Below the pieces are notes generated by a model. The model did not search any database. It was not told the origin of the DNA and saw only the letters and a list, made by a program, of their open reading frames with translations. DNA of 64,000 nt from Adiantum capillus-veneris. Taxonomy: Eukaryota; Streptophyta; Polypodiopsida; Polypodiales; Pteridaceae. The stretch is from the NCBI GenBank assembly GCA_014529385.2, contig CM043958.1, forward strand, positions 86,312,525 to 86,376,524. Reading direction: 5' to 3'. Both the position numbers and the translations under genes were made by a program. Below, piece after piece: positions 41,789-53,724 of the stretch (positions are counted from its first letter, which is position 1; each line of letters begins with the position of its first letter).

Positions 41789-41892
41789 TTGTTCACCATA
41801 TCATGAGAGAGAGAAGGGAGAGTTGCAGGATGCTGCTGATCTTGCTCAGTTAAAGGTCATTGTAGATACTCCGTTTGTTGCAGGTGGGGATC

Positions 41893-42416
41893 AACTCCCG
41901 GATGGAACAACGATCGAGCAGACCAGGCTGGTACGAAATCGGCCCTCGATGAATCTTTAACGACTAATATCTTGGTAACTGTAACTCCGATCATTGATCT
42001 GAAAAGACCAACGCGCTCCACAAAGTGAGCACTCCAAGCCCATGCATTCATTTCATTTTTGTCTCCTCAGCTGCAATTGCCCAATCCAATATGGATTTGC
42101 AATTGACTCAAACTTCAAACTGCCATAACTTTTGCACCATAGCTCCAATCAATGAGCCGTAAAAACAAGTCGGCAGAGCACTTCAATCACTACAGTTCTA
42201 GATCATAAACTCCCATCTGTGCTCACTTCAAGCATACTCCTTTTTAGCATCATTAAGGTATTTGTTGGCCCTTTAAAGCCGCATTTGACATACATTAACC
42301 GTAAAAATAGCTTGTTACGAAGCCCTGAACTGTGATCATTAATCAAGTAAGCTTCAAATAAGCTTGACGTGCATTTTTTTGGTATCTTTCTTAGCATGGG
42401 AGCGAAGATGCACGAC
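41893..42416 (+). repeat. Dispersed repeat R, copy 1
   Basis: Matches 55,481-56,256 in the same orientation, from AACTCCCGGATGGAACAA to the shared TGCACGAC. It has a single copy of the module that is tripled in copy 2. No ORF is conserved between copies. Confidence 0.85.
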
Positions 42417-43068
42417 ATCCACCCCCTCTGAACCTACACAACCTCTGGTCTGTGCCAACTGCACTTCAATCTGCATCTGCTATAGGTACCTTAAGCTCTT
42501 TCCCATCATCAGCCTCACATAACTGGTAAACATATGGAAAAGAATATAAGGCTTATACCCTATCATCAATGTTCTATCCTAATCATTAGGTAGCTGCCCT
42601 TCAAAAATCTTTGAACCGTATCTTCCGTTTTTCCAAAGCATTCAATTATGGAGAAACCTGTTTAGTGAACCTCGCGAGACTCAAGTGCTCCAATTAATGA
42701 TGCACACAGCTTGACCATCAAGCTCACTTTAGGGAACCCTATCAATCTCAAGTATGCCTTACTTTGTCTACACAAGGAAAGGCCGTCAAGTCCTTTACTT
42801 TAAGTTCTGGTAGCAGAACCAACTCAAAAGATGTGAAGATACTTCATCAATTGTCCAAAGAAGTCAACTGAAAGCTATCCATGTAATCTTATTGAACCCA
42901 TAACCAAAAACTCTTCTGACTTAGCATAATCTAGAAACCAAAACCTTGTACCATGCAACCTGCTACAATAGATGACTGGTACTCTTCAAATCTGCAACTT
43001 GCACTTCAGTAGCCCCCAAGATCAAATGGGAAACCAATCATTTGCCCCACTGTGAGCATTAAAAAAAA
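42417..43068. other. Non-coding stretch
   Basis: No ORF, repeat or element end recognised. Confidence 0.4.
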
Positions 43069-45215
43069 AGAAATTTGGCATCATCCTCTAGGATCATAGA
43101 GAAAGTACAAGATTTTCCAATCATTATAGCATAAACATAAATTAACCCACAAATCTTCATGAAAACCGCCTTGATCATATGACATATAAGTCAATTGCCC
43201 CAGACCATGCATATATATGTCACCTCCTGGGTCAAAAGCTAGCTCAATATCTCCTATATCATAGGGTAATATCAAATCCCATATATCCTCAGGTATCACT
43301 AGATACTGCCATGTCCCCTGTGCAACTGGCTCATCTAATTGTCGATCATCAATCACAGGTAAAAGCATTGGTAGTGCACCTTCACTCTCACTAGTATTGG
43401 AATTTTGATCATTCGTATCTAAATACATCAAGTCTCTGACAAAACTCTCTTCATTAGGCTCACAAGATGCATCAGAAAAACATTCTCTATCTTATAGAGG
43501 CTCAAAATCAAGTAGAGCATCATCCAACGACTTCATAAGGTCATCATCTATTGCATCTGAACAAACTAGCTCATGCATGAATCTAGATTGATTGGTATCC
43601 TTAGCATCTGTATTTGCGAAACCTTCCAAAGCTTCGTCCAATAAGCACATAAGATCTAGGTCCACCGCTTGAGAAGGTTCCTCCTTCTTGCACATCTTAG
43701 GCTGCTGTAAACTAAGATTTCCACATATGACATGCATACTAAATACATCTGCTGTAAACTGCTCTCCAAGTCTTTCACCCTCATCCAAATATCTTTGCAT
43801 TTTTGTAGCACAAAGTTCAACATGCACATTGAAAATTTCATCTACTTTCCTATTTGTATCATCGACACAATGAAACCAATTATATTCAACACCAAGAGAT
43901 TGCACTTCACTATGCACCCACTCTGAATCGGCATCATCAAGTTCATGATCATTCTGCCATAGTGTGAGCCCTGTGTCACAAATTCTTGATAGAGAAGAAG
44001 CTTGCTCCCCCTCTAAATCATTAGCAAAGCTAGGATTAGTTTGCCACATCGGTAGCTCTGGGTCATAGAAACTTGTCAAAGAAGGAGTCTACACCCCCTC
44101 TGAATCATCATCATCACATTCAAGATCAGTTTTCCAATTTGGTAGCTGTGCGTCACAACAACTTGTCAATGACGGAGTCTGCACCCCCTCTGAATCAACA
44201 TTCTGCAGATCTTCAAACATATACTCTTGCTTAACCAACTCCTCAAAATCTAGTATATCCAAATCCATGGTCTTGCTGATCTCAATTGTAGCCTTAGTTT
44301 GTCCTATAACATCTGTATCATCAATAAACTCTATGGTAGAATCTGTACCCAAAAAATTTTGCTCTAATTCTGAGTCAGTAGGCAAAAGTATCAAATGTAA
44401 CCGAATCTTCCTACATGTCTACTTGAATATGGTTGCACTCATTCACCTGCTCAATTTCTTCTTGAGATTTAGCAAATTTGTTGTTTTGATCCCCTGATTT
44501 CTTTTCCTCCTCTACTGCTTGTATAGGTTCTCTACAAAATTCATTATGTGTATCCTGAACTGCATGTGTAGATTCTTTGCAAAATTCACCCTGTGTATCT
44601 TGAGGCTTTAGAACCTCACCCTCAAAGACTTCTACTTCATGTAAGGCATCTGCCAAACTCAGCTTTTCATACACAGCTTCAACTATATCTTCATCATTAG
44701 ACTGTAAGAAGGTAGCATCTTGTACAATAAACTCATCAATCACAGCTTCTAATTTTGATTGTACTTGTCCTTGAATACCAGTGTAGTTTGGTAGACTTGG
44801 ACTCTATTCTTGATAGCTTTTTTAATGCTCATAACTTACCTGTACAATAGCTTCTTTGAAGTATTTCTAGTTTTCATTATAGGATTTGGTAACCTCTTGA
44901 ATCTGCTTCTTCAAATCTGAACTCACTAACTGCTCAAAAGATCTGATTATTAACTCTTCTGCTATCTCTCTTAACTATGGTTTCCGACTCATAACACTCT
45001 AGGTAACCTTCTGGATCATATCCATTGAAGACTCGTCTCTCGTCATATACTGCATCTAAAGGTGCATCCAAAGCTTCATCCATTTGATTTTTCTTCTTTA
45101 CAGTCTCTATTTCAAGGAGAGATCCTTGAAAAAATTGAAGCATCTTCGAAAAATCTGGAACTATTGACTTATTATCAAAACCGTTTGCACTTCTCTCTCC
45201 AATCATCTTCATCAT
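43069..45215 (-). pseudogene. Decayed acidic ORF of unknown function
   Basis: Minus-strand frames 45,215-44,934, 44,743-44,411, 44,394-44,089, 44,079-43,492 and 43,431-43,081 follow each other; the last three share one phase and are separated only by stops. The protein would be Asp/Glu-rich, with an internal repeat (DSEGVQTPSLTS and, across a TAG replacing CAG, TPSLTSFYDPELPMW). Its end reads DLWVNLCLCYNDWKILYFLY. No domain recognised. It could be part of a retroelement or a host gene relic. Confidence 0.45.
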
Positions 45216-46407
45216 CTGCTTTTAAATTCTCCATATGTACCTCCCACCTTGGCTCATTTCATGCTGGGTTCACTAGGGTTGTCGGGGGATATGTGTATGA
45301 AACGTGAGCCGGGTGTGAGGTCCCCACCCGAGGTCCCCACCCCGCCGTCTCAAACGAAGGATCTAATGGTAAACCTGGTGGCCACAATATCTACAGTGGA
45401 AGAAAATAAAGTGGTTTATGGTATCTAGTGGACGATCTCTCATCACAAAGTGAATCGAGCTTGAGCCTACTAGCATCGAGATCTAGTTCCACCCCGCAGG
45501 GGAAGCGTGATTAACTTATCTAGCGATCCTAAGACCCACCTTCCAAGAGGAGAGAAGTCTCGAGTGCCTTTTTCCCCATGGATTTCAAAGGCATGTACAC
45601 TTGAGACTTCGCCGCTCTAGGGGCAATGAGTAATACTAGTGTCGATTTTTATAACACTATGGGGACGGAGAGTTCCCGACCAATCGGGACCACCCTTCTC
45701 ATAGGCATTGGTAACCTGAGCCAAGCCCCCACTTTCCACCCCCTCACTCACACTTCTTTGTGTGTCCTAATTACTACCACAATGGTTGTTCAAGATATAA
45801 GTTCCTTGATTAGGTTCCGATTCACAAGGTTCATTAAGACAGCCCTTCAACCAGTATTGCAAAGCGGCACTAAGACAGTAACTCTAGTAAAAATTTTACT
45901 CAAAACTTATTCATTAAAATTCCAATGTTTTGGAGGTACAACATCCCCCCTCCAGCGAGAGTTTACTCCTCCCGTTGTCGCCTAGCTGCCCATACAACTA
46001 GGTATGTCCACCACAAAGAACGCACGACATGGACATTCCCACCACATAGAACGCAAGACGTAGGATCGCAAAGAACGCAAGTCGTGGATAGAGGCCCTAA
46101 GCTAGTAACTCTAGCTACTGCGAAATCATCGCGAGCCGCCCCCTGTGATTAGTAGGGGGATCAGGACTAGTTTCAACATTGGAAATAGAAATGAACATGC
46201 CGAGCTAAATGTTCCCTAGCAGACATTCTTTCCTATCTCAAACAGTATATCCAACAACCATTCTTTCCTACTTAGAATTTAATATACATTTCAATTCAAA
46301 TGCCGAGGTTTCTGTCGGATTTCTCTAACATGTTTAGGGATATGTTCTTTCCTAACTTATCGTATGCAATGTTAAATTAAACAAACTTGAATTAAAATGT
46401 GACCTAC
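45216..46407. other. Non-coding stretch
   Basis: No supported ORF. The repeated GAGGTCCCCACCC phrase occurs twice at about 45,318-45,344, and ACCACANAGAACGCA/GAACGCAAG phrases recur at 46,009-46,082. Confidence 0.4.
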
Positions 46408-46548
46408 CTCCTCCATTTCCTTGTCATTGATTCGTGAGTTGGCCGGTACTTGGTCGTCCATGGGAGCTTTTCCTTTCCCATGCACGTTGCTTGTTCCCGC
46501 CTCGCGGTCGTGGGCACCACCGAAGCGAGTTCTCTTTATCGGGGCCAT
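46408..46548 (-). other. Candidate first exon or ORF start
   Basis: A minus-strand ATG at 46,548 begins MAPIKRTRFGGAHDREAGTS and runs 47 codons to KEMEE followed by GTAGGT, a donor-like signal. A short basic, Gly/Lys-rich N-terminus like this is seen at the start of some retrotransposon gag proteins and of host proteins. The acidic ORF at 45,215-43,081 lies downstream on the same strand and could be its continuation. Confidence 0.25.
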
Positions 46549-48544
46549 TTTATACTCACTACTTAATTGACAAACTTGGAGAAAAAGAACTAATATCCGA
46601 GAGTACCATAACAACCAAGATGACAGCTTAGAATCACTGAACAATTCCTTTTATACGAGAGGGTTAGATTTCCTTCAAGACATAGTAATTTATGGATAAT
46701 ACCTTACTTGTTCCTGCAGGAATTGGCTCTAAAGTTAAATACTTGGTCTAGGTAATAAGGAATTTCAGATTTTACTTATTCAAATTACTAGAGGGGTGAA
46801 TTAGACATGCTCAATCACCTTCCTAATGTAAGTAGAGAGATGCAGAATTACCATATGCATAGGTGAGAGGATTCTCCCTTCCTAGTGGATTAATGATGGA
46901 TTAATTATCCTTAATTACATCCTAATCTATGAGCAGATTGAATCTAACTTAGTTACTCAAACATTGTGTGGTAATAGGGTGAAATTGACCAATTCCACAT
47001 CATTGTCGGCTTGACATTTATTTACTATGATGACTAGCGGGAGATTTCTTCTTACTAATCATGCATTAATCTATGATTAGGAGAGGTTAATTGCTTGCAT
47101 AATTAACTATTAGATTAAGAATTATGCAGTAGGCTAATGATATGGAGAATTAGAGAGCATCTATTGAGTAATTTAGCTATGATTAAGCATAATAGTTGCG
47201 GGATTAAGAGAATGATAGAGAGATTTACAGCAAAGCATAAAATAAATTTGATTTTACCGTGATTAGGGCTGAAATCTACTCAAATTTTTGATCCAATGGA
47301 GTTCTAGAGATGAGAATCGGGAAGCACTTCCCTCCTTTACTTCTTCTCCAAAGCTATGTGTGCCGGCAACACCTCCCCAAGGTGTGTGTGTAAGTGTGTG
47401 TGTGTGTGTGTACTGAGTGGGTTGTGAGCATGTATACGTGTGTGTGTGTGTGAGCACACTCTTATATAGGCTCTCCCATGCTGAAAATCGAACCAAGCTG
47501 CTATATGCATCTGGAGAGCACTCACTTCATGCATGGTAAGTCCAGTTACATGCCTACCAAGTGTCCAGTTAGCTAGTCTAACTGACTCTCACACTCTCTC
47601 TCAAGCATGGAAAGTCTCCCACAACTCCCTAGAAATGAGAGGGCGCCCCCTAGCTGCTAAAGCAAGCTCTGAGTGGCCTGGGACCTATTCCCACACAGCC
47701 CCTGAGCCCCGGTGCTCCCTGCACAGCCTTAGGAAATTTTGATTTTTGGCTAAAACGGGCGATACGAGTCGGAATTTAATGTCGTAAATTGCTATACTAA
47801 GCTCTAACCAAGGTGTACCTGTCCGAGTACCTGCCATATTTAGCAGCCCTCAGGGTTCGAAAATGCATTTTTTCAAATTTGGGGTACAGGTGCAATTTTT
47901 CGAGACAGTCAAAACTAGACGGGTCGGGTGACCAAAAACTTAATATTTTTGGAAATTTTCCACAAAAATGATTTTAATTCACTTTTGGAATCTTTATAAC
48001 ATTCTCAACATCATGGCACTGACAAAATTTGGAAAACTGCTAAAAATAGTAACTTTTTTCCATTATGTTTATTCCATGGTACAATGGTGCTCTTTTTTGG
48101 TCGGGGTCAGAGACCTTACACCGGGTAGGCCCCGAGCCTCATGCTATGAGAATTGAGAGAGAAAATGATAACAACATGTGAAAAAGGCTATGGCAATCAC
48201 TGTAAAATTCAATTAATTAGATCAAGCTCTGAGTACATTCTGGTCAATAGCCAACGTGGGCTGTTAGCAGCACCGACACTTGGGTTCACTGAAATCTAGG
48301 AGTTTAGGCTCCATTTACAGTTACGAGGGTTGTTAACGACACCGAGACTTAACAGAATAATTAATCAATCTTCAAGATGATGACGGTGATGGAGTTTTCC
48401 TCCATGTAGCTCTTCGTGCTTCAATTTTCCTCATGAGATCTGCAAACTAACTCTCTATACAATTCTCTGATCGCCTTTGTCATAGCCTCATGCTTAATTG
48501 AGAGTAATATTGAGAAAGATATGCAAAAATCCCCCGTATTCCTT
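46549..48544. other. Non-coding stretch with (TG)n patches
   Basis: TG repeats occur at about 47,382-47,412 and 47,437-47,452. A degenerate direct repeat (CTGTTAGCAGCACCGACACTT / TTGTTAACGACACCGAGACTT) lies at about 48,261 and 48,331. No gene recognised. Confidence 0.4.
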
Positions 48545-48549
48545 GTTCT
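48545..48549 (+). repeat. Left target-site duplication of copia A2
   Basis: GTTCT, repeated exactly at 53,720-53,724 directly after the right LTR. Confidence 0.9.
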
Positions 48550-48776
48550 TGTTACCATATACATGTGGTAGTGATGTGTGTGAACACACTAGGATTGCTG
48601 GGGCATTTTTTCCCTCTTTAGGAGGTTTTTTCCCCCGAGCATTGTATATATGCCCATCACTCTAGGGATATCTATCTTTCCATTGCATACTAAGAAACAA
48701 ACTCTCTATTGTGTGCCTTGAGCTTCCTTCGTCTTCTCCAAGATGTGTGCGTTTCTCTACAACCCTAATTCCAACG
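48550..48776 (+). repeat. 5' LTR of copia A2
   Basis: Starts TGTTACCATATACATGTGG and ends CCAACG. GCATTGTATATATGCCCATC gives a TATA-like core near 48,640-48,655. It differs from the 3' LTR at a few positions only (for example GCTGGGG versus GCCGGGG). Confidence 0.95.
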
Positions 48777-48778
48777 AT

Positions 48779-48790
48779 TGGTATCAGAGC
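48779..48790 (+). promoter_or_regulatory. Primer binding site of copia A2
   Basis: TGGTATCAGAGC, complementary to the 3' end of initiator Met-tRNA, two bases after the LTR. Confidence 0.95.
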
Positions 48791-49138
48791 AGGTTACGTC
48801 CTCCTGGGCTTAGTCGCCAGCTGCTCGAGCACATGCTTGCTCACTTTCTTCGATTACAGTGAGGATTGGCGAGCGTTCACAGGTTGAAAAAGATTTTGGG
48901 TAAGCTCCTAGAGCTTAGTCTGCTCAGATTTCTGATTCGGGCTCATTTCGGCCTCTGTTTCTACTACAGGCAGGTCTGCACAAGCAATTTCGTCATTTTG
49001 TGCAGAATTTCTGTCAGTGCCCTTTTCTGCATAACAGGTGCCTTATAGTTTTCTATGGTTTGTGTTATATAGCACGTGTTGTTACTGCTCCGTTTCTCCT
49101 ATTTTCGGGCAGTTTTCACATTAGGTGCAGCATTTACC
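48791..49138 (+). other. 5' untranslated leader of copia A2
   Basis: About 350 bases between the primer site and the gag start. The 60-codon frame within it has no family signature. Confidence 0.6.
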
Positions 49139-50605
49139 ATGGCTGACAACAACAACACAGATGTGTTCAAGATGTTTGTTGCTGAGGACACGTTGGATAG
49201 GGACAATTACCTTATGTGGGCTTAGATGATACAACACGTTTCTGTGTCAAAGGGCGTCTGGAATATTGTGCAGGGCATTGATGTACGTCCTGGTTCTGAG
49301 GATGTAGGCGACGTTGAGGATGTTGCAAGTCTTGCTACAAGGATTGCTGCTGTTAGAGTTGTTTTGCCTACAACAAAACAAGCTCGATGGGATGTTAAGG
49401 ATGCACAGACTCATGCATTGATTGCATTGTCTGTGAAGTGCACCATTGTTCCTCACATCCGTTCAACAAAATCTGCAAAACAGGCTTGGGATATTTTGGC
49501 TGGTCTTTATGCAAGTCGCAATGAGGCTAAAATTGCTTTGCTGCGTAAAGAGCTGGAGTCAAAGATTATGCATGAGGAAGATGATATGGACACTTTCCTT
49601 GCTAGTGTCAAGGATATCAATGAGCAACTTATTTATGCAGGAGAAGTCATTTCAGACAGTTCCCTTGTGCAGACTGTTCTTGATGCCTTACCAGATTCTT
49701 ACAAGACTTTTGCTAGTACTTGGAGACTTATGACCCGAGGAAATCCAGAAGTTGTCAAGTTTGATGCATTATGCACATTGCTGTTGCAAGAGTCACTTTC
49801 GAGAAAAAATAGGACTAGACAGCGTGCAGTTGAACAAGCTTTTATTGCTTCTCAAAGAAAGGGTGGTAACAGTAATGCAACCACTTCTTATGGTTCTGCT
49901 GCGAGTGGCAAAACTTCTGTTCCTAATGCTTCTGCAGGCAACACTTCGTCTGGAAATTTTGGTGATAAGGGCAAAAAGAAGATGCGTTTCCATTATTGTA
50001 AAGCTAATGATCACTTGATCAAGTCGTGTCCTAAGTTGAAGGCCAACGAGGCTAAGATGAAAGAGGGTGGTTCCACTGCAAATGTTGGTTCCACTACAAA
50101 TGCAGCTATTGTTGAGTCTTCTGTGAAAGGAGATTGCGATGCTGATGTTGATGCAGAATTGTCTTTTAACACAGAGTGCATTTACAATCCTGCTGTCCAT
50201 GATGCATGCTTGTCAGTTGTTGCAGATTCACATGTGTGGCATTTCGACAGTGGTGCTACAAAGCACGTTACCTCACATCGTGAATTGTTTACCTCTCTCG
50301 AGTCTGTCCCTCCGGGGAATTCAGTCACTTGTGCCAACAATGCCTCTTATCCGGTTCAGGGAGTTGGAAAGATTGTGCTTACTGTTGCAAATGGCAGTTC
50401 CTTCACACTTGTTGATGCACTTTATGTACCTGGGATCAAGAAGAATCTCTTGTCTGTATCCGCACTTGCTAGACTTGGACTTGTAGTCGAATTTGTGGAT
50501 GATAGATGTACAGTTCATGATCTCAATTTTGGTGATGAAATTGTTGCATCAGGCCTTTTGTGCCGTGGGCTGTATAAGCTCACTTTCTATGACAAGTGTG
50601 GATAA
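49139..50605 (+). pseudogene. Copia A2 gag and protease
   Basis: The start at 49,139 gives MADNNNTDVFKMFVAEDTLD, and a TAG at 49,223 breaks the frame (WA-stop-MIQHV). The same phase then runs to 50,605. Gag carries the UBN2-type domain (HALIALSVKCTIVPHIRSTK, AWDILAGLYASRNEAKIALL, MDTFLASVKDINEQL) and a zinc knuckle near 50,000 in which the first Cys reads Phe (FHYCKANDHLIKSC). WHFDSGATKHVTSHRELFTS near 50,240 is the protease site, intact. A stop at 50,603 ends the frame just before GAG-pre-integrase. Confidence 0.9.
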
Positions 50606-51560
50606 AATTTTGCGAATGTAGTTGCAGATTCAAGAGCTATTTGAGATGCAAAACTTTGGCATGCATGTTTTGATCATCTGAATTTTGCCAGTTTGCTGCG
50701 TTTGCAGAAATCTGATATGATTGCTTCTTTGCCGCCTCTTGAAGCACCTGTCAAACATGTTTGTGAAGGTTGTATTTTGGGTAAGATGCAACGTTATGAG
50801 TTTCCAAAGGATGCTTCAGTTCGGGCCACATGCAGATTGCAGCTTGTGCATAGTGATGTTTGTGGGCCCATGCAAACTCCGTCCTTGGGCAATTACCTTT
50901 ACTTCGTGACTTTCATTGATGATTACTCTAGGCATGCATGACTATTTCCGATTAAAGCGATGTCCGAAGTTTTTATGCGCTTCAAACAATTTCTGGCTAT
51001 GGCTGAAAATGTCTCGAAATGTACTATGGGCACCCTCCGTTCTGATCAAGGGGGGGAGTATATGTCTCATGAATTTAATGCATTTCTGGCTAGTCGTGGG
51101 ATAAAACACCAATGTACAATGCCTTATACACCTCAGCAAAATGGTGTTGCTGAGAGAAAAAATAGGCCACTGACGGAAATGACACGATGTATGGTCAAAA
51201 GTCAAGCTTTGCCGCATTCTTTTTGTTTGAGGCCATCATGTGTGCCACTTATGTACTTAATAGGTGTCCTACAAAAGCTTTGCAGTCTATTACTCCATAT
51301 GAAGCATGGCATAATAGAAAGCCTTCTATTGAGCACATGCGTGTTTTTGGCTGTTTGGCATATGCTTTGGTGCCGCAAACACAACGCAAAAAATTGGATG
51401 ATAAGGCTGTCAAATGTATTTTTGTTGGTTATAGTGCTGAAAGAAAAGGTTACAGGTTATATCATCCGCAAACAAAGAGTATTCCGGTTTCACGGGATGT
51501 AGTGTTTGTGGAAGATCCTGTTCAACCCTTGTTGTCATGTACTAGAGACAATAATGTAAG
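50606..51560 (+). pseudogene. Copia A2 integrase
   Basis: After stops at 50,603 and 50,642, the zinc-binding module reads LWHACFDHLNF ... CEGCILGKM. Catalytic positions are LVHSDVCGPMQ (Asp, about 50,847), TLRSDQGGEYMS (Asp, about 51,039) and QQNGVAERKNR (Glu, about 51,136), so the DDE residues are all present. Frameshifts lie near 50,940 and 51,220. The C-terminal region (PYEAWHNRKPSIEHMRVFGC, KCIFVGYSAERKGYRLYHPQ) follows in the third frame. Confidence 0.9.
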
Positions 51561-52800
51561 CTCACAGGACATTTATGACACTTTGTTGCCTCTTTTCAAT
51601 GGTGGAAATACGAATGTAATTTCCAGTGAGGCAAATGTACAGCCTATGGGGGTTTCTGAAAATGTTACAGATCAGCCTATTACTGATGTAGATGTACATG
51701 ATGTACTTGATGAGGAAAGGGCTGAAAATGAGAAGGCTAGAGGTATGCCAAAATGGCTGGTGCACAGTTTGCGTGATAGTAAATTGGATGCACCTTTATC
51801 TAGTTGTACTCGTTCAGGCTCTGGCCATGCATCTTATGCATCAGATTGTTATGCTTTGGCCGTGTCTAGCTTACATGATGTTGAGGAGCCTCTGTCTTTT
51901 GATGAAGCATAGAATTAAGAAAATTGGATGGCTGCCATGCAATCAGAATATGATGCACTCATAGAAAATGACACATGGACTTTATGTGATTTGCCTCCTG
52001 GCAAAAAGGCCATTGGTACGAAGTGGGTTTACAAGTTGAAACGCAAGCCAGATGGTGAGATCGATCGCCATGAGGCTTGAGTTGTTGCAAAGGGTTATGC
52101 ACAGCAAAAAGGCATAGATTATGAAAAGACTTTTGCTCCCTCTTGTCGTATGACTACTGTGCATTTTCTATGTGCATTGGGAACTCATTTTGGTTGGGAT
52201 GTTCATCAATCAGACATTGTTACTGCTTTCTTAAATGGTGACATATTTGAGGAAGTTTATGTAACGCAGCCTTGCGGTTTTGTCATAAAAGGACAAGAGG
52301 ACAAAGTGTGTAGATGTAAGAAGGCTTGTATGGGTTGAAGCAATCTCCTCGTGCTTGGTATGAGAAAGTTGACACTCATTTGGTTAAACGAAGCTTTTGT
52401 AACAGTCCAACAGAAAGCACATTGTATGTAAAGCGTGAGGGTGATGTACTTCTCATTGTGGTGCTTTATGTCGATGATTTGCTGATCACTGGACCAAATG
52501 AGAAACATATTGCTGAATTTAAGGTTGATTTGAATGCTACTTTCAAGATGAAATATTTGGGGCTGTTGCATCATTACTTGGGTTTACAATTTAAGCAGTG
52601 TGATGGTGGTATTGCCTTGTGTCTGAAAATTTACATAGAGACATTGATATGTAAGTCTGGACTTGACGATTGCAAACCTATTGCCACTCCCATGGAAACA
52701 GGTTTGAAGTTGAGTCTACATGATGCTGGTGATCATGTTGATGTCACTCTTTACCAAACTGATATTGGCTGCCTCATTATGTATGAAACACGAGGCCAGA
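51561..52800 (+). pseudogene. Copia A2 linker and reverse transcriptase
   Basis: A variable linker (51,561-51,900) precedes RT, which begins near 51,925 (ENWMAAMQSEYDALIENDTW, GTKWVYKLKRKPDGEIDRHE). Stops occur at 51,912, 51,918 and 52,078. [20 protein letters not shown] and, after a shift near 52,325, [14 protein letters not shown] and VVLYVDDLLITGP follow; the YVDD motif is intact. DCKPIATPMETGLKLSLHD near 52,670 marks the connection to RNase H. Confidence 0.9.
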
Positions 52801-53416
52801 TATTTAGTTTGCAGTCTCACAGGTTAGTAGATTTATGCATTGCCCAGGGTCTAAGCATTGGCAGGCTGTCAAGAGGATTTTCCGCTACCTTAATGGAACT
52901 TTACATCTTGGCTTGTTTTATCCCAAGGGGGGATCATTGCCGCCAGTCTTACATGCTTTTTCAGACTCAGATTGGGCTGGTTGTTTTGACACGTGAGTGT
53001 CCACAAGTGGTTTTTGTTTCATGCTTGGCAATTCATGTATATCATGGTTGAGCAAGAAGCAACCTACTGTGGCCACTTCGAGTTGTGAGGCTGAGTACAG
53101 GGCAGTCTTCGCAGCTACGGTTATGTGTGTATGGTGCAGACGCCTTATGACTGATTTGGGTGTTGGACATGACACTGCCAACACTATCTACACTGACAGT
53201 CAGAGCGCATTGGCAGTTGTCCAGTTTTTCATGCTCGCACAAAGAATATTGAGGTGCATTACCACTATGTTAGGGAGAGGCTCTCAGCAGGAGAGATCAG
53301 CTTGGCTTATGAGCCAACACAGAACAACCTTGCAGATCTTTTCACAAAGGCATTGTCTCGTGAGAAGCTTGAAGCTTTCCGCAAAGCTTTGGGCTTACTC
53401 CCCTTTGTGGACTGAT
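52801..53416 (+). pseudogene. Copia A2 RNase H
   Basis: After a shift near 52,790 the region reads SGFCFMLGNSCISWLSKKQP, TVATSSCEAEYRAVFAATVM and TIYTDSQSALAV (RNase H acidic residues on EAEY and YTDS). Another shift near 53,220 leads into ADLFTKALSREKLEAFRKA-type C-terminal text in a different frame and the end at 53,415. Confidence 0.85.
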
Positions 53417-53480
53417 CATGTGCTCAGGGCATGTCACTTCCCTTTGCTCATGTGCCAGCTCTTGTTTACTGCATCACTCC

Positions 53481-53490
53481 AGGGGGGATT
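53481..53490 (+). promoter_or_regulatory. Polypurine tract of copia A2
   Basis: AGGGGGGATT, immediately before the 3' LTR. The same tract occurs next to the 3' LTRs of A1, A3 and A4 on the minus strand. Confidence 0.8.
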
Positions 53491-53719
53491 TGTTACCATA
53501 TACATGTGGTAGTGATGTGTGTGAACACACTAGGATTGCCGGGGCATTTTTTCCCTCTTTAGGAGTTTTTTTCCCCCGAGCATTGTATATACGCCCATCA
53601 CTCTAGGGCTATCTATCTTTCCATTGCATACTAAGAAACACACTCTCTATTGTGTGCCTTAAGCTTCCTTCGTCTTCTCCAAGCTTAGTGTGCATTTCTC
53701 TGCAACCCTAATTCCAATA
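53491..53719 (+). repeat. 3' LTR of copia A2
   Basis: 229 bases from TGTTACCATATACATG to CCAATA, followed by the exact duplication GTTCT (53,720-53,724). Confidence 0.95.
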
Positions 53720-53724
53720 GTTCT

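Larger units (their letters stand above)
48550..53719 (+). mobile_element. Copia-A copy 2 (A2), complete with both LTRs
   Basis: 5,170 bases bounded by LTRs of 227 and 229 bases, a primer site (TGGTATCAGAGC) right after the left LTR, a purine tract (AGGGGGGATT) right before the right LTR, and exact 5-bp flanks GTTCT. The single gag-pol region reads gag, PR, INT, RT, RNase H. At least five stops and four frameshifts interrupt it, so it is structurally complete but coding-dead. It is the reference for A1, A3 and A4. Confidence 0.95.
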
